Origin: Phenylobacterium sp.
GTDB taxonomy: Bacteria; Pseudomonadota; Alphaproteobacteria; Caulobacterales; Caulobacteraceae
Reading direction: 5' to 3'
Assembly: GCF_030651755.1 (NCBI RefSeq)
Contig: NZ_JAUSBZ010000152.1
Location: 1 to 64,000, forward strand
DNA length: 64,000 bases
Part shown: positions 58,799-64,000 of the stretch, in pieces
Layout of the letters: every line of letters begins with the position of its first letter
Position numbering within the stretch: position 1 is the stretch's first letter
Notes under the pieces: generated by a model
The model's input: only the letters and a program-made list of their open reading frames with translations
Told to the model about the DNA's origin: nothing
Database searches by the model: none
Made by a program: the position numbers and the translations under genes

Positions 58799-59635
58799 CT
58801 AGCGTGACGCCTCCCGTGCCGGGATTTCCACATCGCAGAGGGTGAAGTCGGCGCCTTTTTCGGCGCGCTGGGCCGCCACCTTGGCCTGGAAGAGCGCGCC
58901 GGCCGGGTCAGCCACCTCGATCCGCGGGCGCTCGGCGTCCGGCAGGTCGGCGGCGAGCGCCACGCGGACCATGCGGTCGGGGGTTTCCGGCGGCTCGCCT
59001 GCGGCCAGGGCCTGGGCCACATCGAAGCCCGCGATCACCCGGCCAAAGGGCGTGTAGTCCCGGTCGAGCCGGCGGGCTGAGTCCAGCATGACGAAGATCT
59101 CGCTGTTGGCGGTGCCGGGGTCGGCCTGGCGGCCCATGCCGAACACGCCGGCGCAATAGGCGCCCCAGGCCAGCACCCGGCCGTTGCGGGCCCGGGCTTC
59201 CTCGCCGGCCGAGACGGCGCTGATCGGCAGGGAGCCCAGAAAGCCTGTGCGCCCGTCGCTGGCCTCGGTGACAAAGGCGACCTCACGCGCCATCTCCGGG
59301 GTCAGGCGGAAGGTGAATTCCGGCGCCAGATCAGGATGGTCGGAGCCTCCCCCATCCTGGTTGTTGGGGTTACCCGTCTGGGCCACGAAGCCGGGGATCA
59401 CCCGGTGAACCTCCAGGCCGTCATAGACGCCTTCCCGGGCCAGCAGCTTGATCCGCGCCACCGCCTGGGGGGCGACCTGGGGCGCCAGCTCCACCACCAT
59501 GCGACCCTTGGTGGTGTCGATCACCAGGGTTTGCGCCGGATCAGGGCTGCGCCAGTCGGCGGCGAGCGCCCAGACCGGGGTGAGCAGGGCGGGGGCGAGC
59601 CCGGCGGCGAGGCCGGCGATGATCAGGGTCTTCAT
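58799..59635 (-). CDS. peptidylprolyl isomerase (cyclophilin type), secreted
   Basis: LVIDTTKGRMVVELAPQVAPQAVARIKLLAREGVYDGLEVHRVIPGFVAQTGNPNNQDGGGSDHPDLAPEF. Confidence 0.92.
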   Translation of the reverse strand: MKTLIIAGLAAGLAPALLTPVWALAADWRSPDPAQTLVIDTTKGRMVVELAPQVAPQAVARIKLLAREGVYDGLEVHRVIPGFVAQTGNPNNQDGGGSDHPDLAPEFTFRLTPEMAREVAFVTEASDGRTGFLGSLPISAVSAGEEARARNGRVLAWGAYCAGVFGMGRQADPGTANSEIFVMLDSARRLDRDYTPFGRVIAGFDVAQALAAGEPPETPDRMVRVALAADLPDAERPRIEVADPAGALFQAKVAAQRAEKGADFTLCDVEIPAREASR

Positions 59636-60165
59636 GTCCAGTCCTTGGCGTGGCGCAGGCGGATGCCGCTGGCGTGCAGGGTGGTGTCCCAGACCGGGCG
59701 CAGGTGGGTCAGGGTCTCGGTGAGGCGAAGCTCGACCCCGGCCGCGCACAGGGCGCCGGGCAGGTCGGTGAGGGTTTCGCGCGACAGCGGCTTCACGCTC
59801 TGCCGGGCCACCCACATGCCGGCGTCCTCCAGGCTCTCGAAGGGCGCGCGCGGCAGGGCGTAGCGATGCAGGGTCGCGGCCCGCAGGGCCTCCAGCCAGT
59901 CCCACTCCACATAGGCGATGGCGTGGGCCGGGCTTTGCCCAAACCAGGCGGCGCGGTCGGCCGCGGTAGTGTCGGCCTTGGGAAACAGCAGGATGCGCGG
60001 GCAGTCCCGGGGAAACAGGTACAGGGCCTGCCAGGCGGCCTCGATGGCCCAGACCAGGGGACCGTTCAGCCAGTCGCGCCCCGGACCGCGCGCCGACGGG
60101 ACGCGGACAGGGCGGGGTTTGAAAACCGCAATGCCCGGATCATCGCTGAAGTGGTAGAGCTGCAT
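59632..60165 (-). CDS. DUF6886-like hypothetical protein
   Basis: MQLYHFSDDPGIAVFKPRPVRVPSARGPGRDWLNGPLVWAIEAAWQALYLFPRDCPRILLF; 4-bp overlap with the PPIase gene. Confidence 0.7.
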   Translation of the reverse strand: MQLYHFSDDPGIAVFKPRPVRVPSARGPGRDWLNGPLVWAIEAAWQALYLFPRDCPRILLFPKADTTAADRAAWFGQSPAHAIAYVEWDWLEALRAATLHRYALPRAPFESLEDAGMWVARQSVKPLSRETLTDLPGALCAAGVELRLTETLTHLRPVWDTTLHASGIRLRHAKDWT

Positions 60166-60355
60166 GGCGGCGCGATAGCGCCCGATCGGGACGGACCGCG
60201 CAAGACCCGCCGCGCAGGGGAGGGCGCCGATGTCTTTGGCCGGGGCTGCGGGGCTGCTTCACATTGCCCCGACTGTGCTTTCCCTGTAATCGGCGCCCGT
60301 TCCCTGATCATCGCCCCTGATCATCGGCGCCCAACGGAAGAGAAACCCTCCCGCC

Positions 60356-61345
60356 ATGACCGAGCTTTACGACGTCGCCGCCATCGGCAACGCCATCGTC
60401 GATGTGATCGCCCCGGCGGGCGAGGACTTCCTCACGCGGGAAGGCCTGTCCAAGGGCGCGATGATGCTGGTCGACGAGGCTCAAGGGATCGACCTCTACA
60501 GCCGCATGGCGCCGGGTGTGGAGACCTCCGGGGGCTCGGCCGGCAATACGGTGGCCGGGGTGGCCAGCTTCGGCGGCCGCGCGGCCTATCTGGGCAAGGT
60601 GGCCAAGGACCAGCTGGGCGACGTCTTCACCCATGACATGCGCGCCCAAGGGGTCCGGTTTGATGTGGCGCCGCTCGCCGCCGGCCCGGCCACGGCCCGC
60701 TGCCTGATCAATGTGACGCCGGACGGCCAGCGCACCATGTGCACCTATCTGGGCGCCTCCACCGAACTGACCGCCGACGATGTGGACCCGGCCATCGTCG
60801 AGGCGGCCAAGATCGTCTATCTGGAAGGCTATCTGTTCGACCCCTACGAGGCCCGCCGGGCCTTCGCCAAGGCTGCGGGCCTGGCCAGGGCCAATGGCCG
60901 ACAGATCGCGCTGACCCTGTCGGACGCCTTTGTCGTCGAGCGTCATCGCGGCGCCCTGATGGAGTTCATCGAAACCCAGGTGGACATCGTCTTCGCCAAT
61001 GAGGCCGAGGTCTGCGCCCTGTTTGAGACCACCGACTTCTACGCCGCCGTCGACGCCCTGGCTTCGCGCACCGCCGTCGCCGCGGTGACCCGCAGCGAAC
61101 AGGGCTCGGTCATCGCCGCCGGCGAGGCCCGCCACGAGATCTGGGCTGCGGCCGTGGACCAGGTGATCGACACCACCGGCGCCGGCGACCAGTATGCCGC
61201 GGGCTTCTTATATGGATTGGCGAACGACCGCTCGCTTCCGGTCTGCGGCCAGCTCGGCGCCCTGGCGGCGGCGGAGGTCATTTCCCATTACGGCCCGCGG
61301 CCGCAGGTCTCGCTGAAGGCCCTGGCCGCTTCGAGAGGACTTTGA
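60356..61345 (+). CDS. PfkB-family adenosine kinase
   Basis: [77 protein letters not shown]. Confidence 0.92.
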   Translation: MTELYDVAAIGNAIVDVIAPAGEDFLTREGLSKGAMMLVDEAQGIDLYSRMAPGVETSGGSAGNTVAGVASFGGRAAYLGKVAKDQLGDVFTHDMRAQGVRFDVAPLAAGPATARCLINVTPDGQRTMCTYLGASTELTADDVDPAIVEAAKIVYLEGYLFDPYEARRAFAKAAGLARANGRQIALTLSDAFVVERHRGALMEFIETQVDIVFANEAEVCALFETTDFYAAVDALASRTAVAAVTRSEQGSVIAAGEARHEIWAAAVDQVIDTTGAGDQYAAGFLYGLANDRSLPVCGQLGALAAAEVISHYGPRPQVSLKALAASRGL

Positions 61346-61350
61346 AGACC

Positions 61351-61941
61351 ATGGCGCGCACGGCCGAGGTGGTTCGCAACACGAAGGAAACCCAGATCAC
61401 CATCAGCGTCGATCTGGACGGGACCGGCGTGTCCGACGTCGAGACCGGCGTCGGCTTCTTCGACCACATGCTCGACGCCTTCGCCCGCCACGGCGGGATC
61501 GACCTGAAGGTCCGCACCAAGGGCGACCTGCACATCGACGCCCATCACACGGTGGAAGACACCGGCATTGTGCTGGGTCAGGCGATCCACAGGGCGCTGG
61601 ACGGGTTCAAGGGCATCCGCCGGTTCGGCCATGCCTATATCCCCATGGACGAGACCCTGACGCGCTGCGCCATCGACCTGTCCAACCGGCCCTATCTGAT
61701 CTGGAAGACCGCCTTCCGCACGCCGAAGATCGGCGAGATGGACACCGAGCTGTTCAAGGAGTTCCACCACGCCTTCGCCATGAATTGCGGCGCCTGCGTG
61801 CACCTGGAGACCCTGTACGGGGACAACAGCCACCATATCGCCGAGAGCGGGTTCAAGGCCTTGGCCCGGGCCCTGCGCACGGCCATTGAGATCGACCCCA
61901 AGACGGGCGGCCAGGCCCCCTCCACAAAGGGCGTGCTCTAG
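61351..61941 (+). CDS. hisB: imidazoleglycerol-phosphate dehydratase
   Basis: [56 protein letters not shown]. Confidence 0.96.
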   Translation: MARTAEVVRNTKETQITISVDLDGTGVSDVETGVGFFDHMLDAFARHGGIDLKVRTKGDLHIDAHHTVEDTGIVLGQAIHRALDGFKGIRRFGHAYIPMDETLTRCAIDLSNRPYLIWKTAFRTPKIGEMDTELFKEFHHAFAMNCGACVHLETLYGDNSHHIAESGFKALARALRTAIEIDPKTGGQAPSTKGVL

Positions 61942-61968
61942 GCGCGCCCAAGGGTCTAAGGAACCGCT

Positions 61969-62613
61969 ATGCAGACCGTCGCCCTGATCGACTACGGGTC
62001 GGGCAATCTCCGTTCGGCGCAGAACGCCCTTGTGAAGGCCGCCGGCTCAGCGCCCGGGGCTGCGGAGATTCACGTCACCTCTGATCCCGAAACGGTGGCC
62101 GCCGCCGATCGCATCGTCCTGCCGGGCGTCGGCGCCTTCGCCGCCTGCCGCGGGGCGCTGATGGCCAGGCCTGGCCTTGTCGAAGCGATCACCGAAGCGG
62201 TGCAGACCCGCGGCGTCCCCTTCCTGGGGGTCTGCGTCGGCATGCAGCTGCTGGCCAGCCGCGGCCTGGAGTTCGGCGAGACCCCCGGTCTCGACTGGAT
62301 TCCCGGCGAGGTTCGCCGGCTCACGCCCGCCAGCCCCGCCTGCAAGGTGCCGCACATGGGCTGGAACAGCCTGGACGACATCAGCCCGGCCGGTCGCGCC
62401 CTCGGCCTCGTCGCCGACGGCGCCATGTATTTCACCCACTCCTTCGCCTTCCACGCGGCCGACCCCGCCGATGTGGCCGCCTTCACCGATCACGGGGGCC
62501 GGTTCGCCGCCGCCGTGGCGCGGGGCAATGTGGCGGGAGTTCAATTCCACCCGGAGAAGTCGCAGTCTGCCGGGCTTTCTCTCCTCGCGCGCTTTCTGGA
62601 GTGGCGACCTTGA
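61969..62613 (+). CDS. hisH: imidazole glycerol phosphate synthase subunit HisH
   Basis: [66 protein letters not shown]. Confidence 0.96.
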   Translation: MQTVALIDYGSGNLRSAQNALVKAAGSAPGAAEIHVTSDPETVAAADRIVLPGVGAFAACRGALMARPGLVEAITEAVQTRGVPFLGVCVGMQLLASRGLEFGETPGLDWIPGEVRRLTPASPACKVPHMGWNSLDDISPAGRALGLVADGAMYFTHSFAFHAADPADVAAFTDHGGRFAAAVARGNVAGVQFHPEKSQSAGLSLLARFLEWRP

Positions 62614-63332
62614 TCCTCTATCCGGCCATCGACCTGAAGGACGGCCAGTGCGTGCGCGTGCTGCACGGCGTCCTCGACACCGCCACGGTGTTCAACACCT
62701 CGCCCGCCGACCAGGCCCGGCAATGGGCCAATGCCGGCTTCCCGTGGATTCACGTGGTCGACCTGAACGGCGCCGTGGAGGGCAAGGCGGTCAACGCCGC
62801 CGCCGTCCAGGCCATCCTGGAGGCGGTCTCGGTGCCGGTGCAGCTGGGCGGCGGCATCCGCAGCCTGGCCGATATCGAGGGCTGGATCGAGGCCGGCGTC
62901 AGCCGGGTGATCCTCGGCACCCTGGCCGTGCGTGAGCCGCAGGTGGTGGTGGAAGCCGCCCGGCTTTGGCCCGAGCAGATCGCCGTCAGCGTCGATGTCC
63001 GGGGCGGCAAGGTGGCCGTCCAGGGCTGGACCGAGGATTCCGATCTCGACGCCGTCACCGTGGCCAAGCGTTTCGAGGACGCCGGGGTCAGCGCCCTGAT
63101 CATCACCGACATCGACCGTGATGGCGCGCTCACCGGCTTCAATGTGGATGTGTTCGGGGCCATGGCCGATGCGGTGGACATTCCCGTGATCGCCGCCGGC
63201 GGCCTGGCCAGCGTCGAGGACATTCATCGCCTGCGCGCCCGCAAGGGCCGGCCGATCGCCGGGGCCGTCCTGGGCCGGGCCCTCTATACCGGCGCCATCA
63301 AGGCGCCCGAAGCCATCAAGGCCGCAGCCTGA
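62601..63332 (+). CDS. hisA: phosphoribosylformimino-5-aminoimidazole carboxamide ribotide isomerase
   Basis: [63 protein letters not shown]. Confidence 0.96.
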   Translation: MATLILYPAIDLKDGQCVRVLHGVLDTATVFNTSPADQARQWANAGFPWIHVVDLNGAVEGKAVNAAAVQAILEAVSVPVQLGGGIRSLADIEGWIEAGVSRVILGTLAVREPQVVVEAARLWPEQIAVSVDVRGGKVAVQGWTEDSDLDAVTVAKRFEDAGVSALIITDIDRDGALTGFNVDVFGAMADAVDIPVIAAGGLASVEDIHRLRARKGRPIAGAVLGRALYTGAIKAPEAIKAAA

Positions 63333-64000
63333 TGCTGAACCTGCGCGTCATCCCCTGCCTGGACGTCAAGGACGGCCGCGTGGTCAAGGGCGTGCAGTTC
63401 CTGTCCCTGCGCGACGCCGGCGATCCGGTGGAGCAGGCCAGCGCCTATGACGCGGCCGGCGCCGACGAGCTGATGTTCCTCGACATCACCGCCAGCCATG
63501 AGGGCCGCGGCGCCATCCTCGACGTCATCGCCCGCACCGCCGATGTCTGCTTCATGCCGCTCAGCGTCGGCGGCGGCATCCGCGCCGTGGAGGATGCGCG
63601 CCGCCTGCTGCTGGCCGGGGCCGACAAGATATCGGTGAACACCGCGGCGGTGGAAAACCCCGACCTGATCAGCGCCTGCGCCGACGCCTTCGGCTCCCAG
63701 GCCGTGGTCGCGGCCATCGACGCCAAACGGACCGAGGACGGCGCCTGGCGGGTGTTCATCTATGGGGGCCGCAAGGACACCGGCCTGGACGTCATCGACT
63801 ATGCCCGCCTGGCCGTGGAGAAGGGGGCCGGCGAGATCCTGCTGACCTCCATGGACCGGGACGGCGCCAAGTCCGGCTATGACATCGAACTTCTGCGCGC
63901 CATCACCTCGGCGGTCAGCGTGCCGGTGATCGCCTCGGGCGGCGCCGGCTCGGCCGCCCACATGGTCGAGGCCGCGACCCAGGGCGGCGCGGATGCGGTT
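63332..64000 (+). CDS. hisF: imidazole glycerol phosphate synthase subunit HisF (3' truncated by window)
   Basis: [59 protein letters not shown]. Confidence 0.96.
   Translation, partial: MLNLRVIPCLDVKDGRVVKGVQFLSLRDAGDPVEQASAYDAAGADELMFLDITASHEGRGAILDVIARTADVCFMPLSVGGGIRAVEDARRLLLAGADKISVNTAAVENPDLISACADAFGSQAVVAAIDAKRTEDGAWRVFIYGGRKDTGLDVIDYARLAVEKGAGEILLTSMDRDGAKSGYDIELLRAITSAVSVPVIASGGAGSAAHMVEAATQGGADAV

Overview
A 64 kb, high-GC chromosomal window, probably alphaproteobacterial and Caulobacter/Phenylobacterium-like judging by gene content (TrcR/DUF1013, DUF2794, DUF1223, DUF465 and DUF2244 families). I called about 57 protein-coding genes, mostly central metabolism: pyk, dapB, maeB, acsA, acnA, ribB, ubiX, hisBHAF, ccmABCDG, rfbBDA and phnCDE. 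No tRNA, rRNA or CRISPR array was recognised. Main points of interest: (1) A TetR-type HTH is fused in frame, through a Pro-rich linker, to a GT4 glycosyltransferase (28844-30313). A perfect 10-3-10 palindrome overlaps the start codon. It lies directly downstream of a PlcP/LpxH-like metallophosphoesterase, with a divergent TetR gene beyond that. This looks like a PlcP-Agt lipid-remodelling operon with a built-in DNA-binding domain. (2) A small defence patch (6702-8890) holds vapBC with a perfect operator-like palindrome, an orphan HigA-type antitoxin with a relic of its toxin C-terminus, and a lower-GC Shedu-like (DUF4263) nuclease gene. (3) An ornithine/lysine decarboxylase gene is split by a single in-frame amber codon, next to a deoxyhypusine-synthase-like gene. 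(4) A dispersed repeat sits about 7-25 nt after stop codons in five places, in the same orientation as the preceding gene. (5) A strong + strand terminator lies in an intergenic region with no + strand gene to serve. All calls come from reading the sequence and ORF translations; no database search was run.
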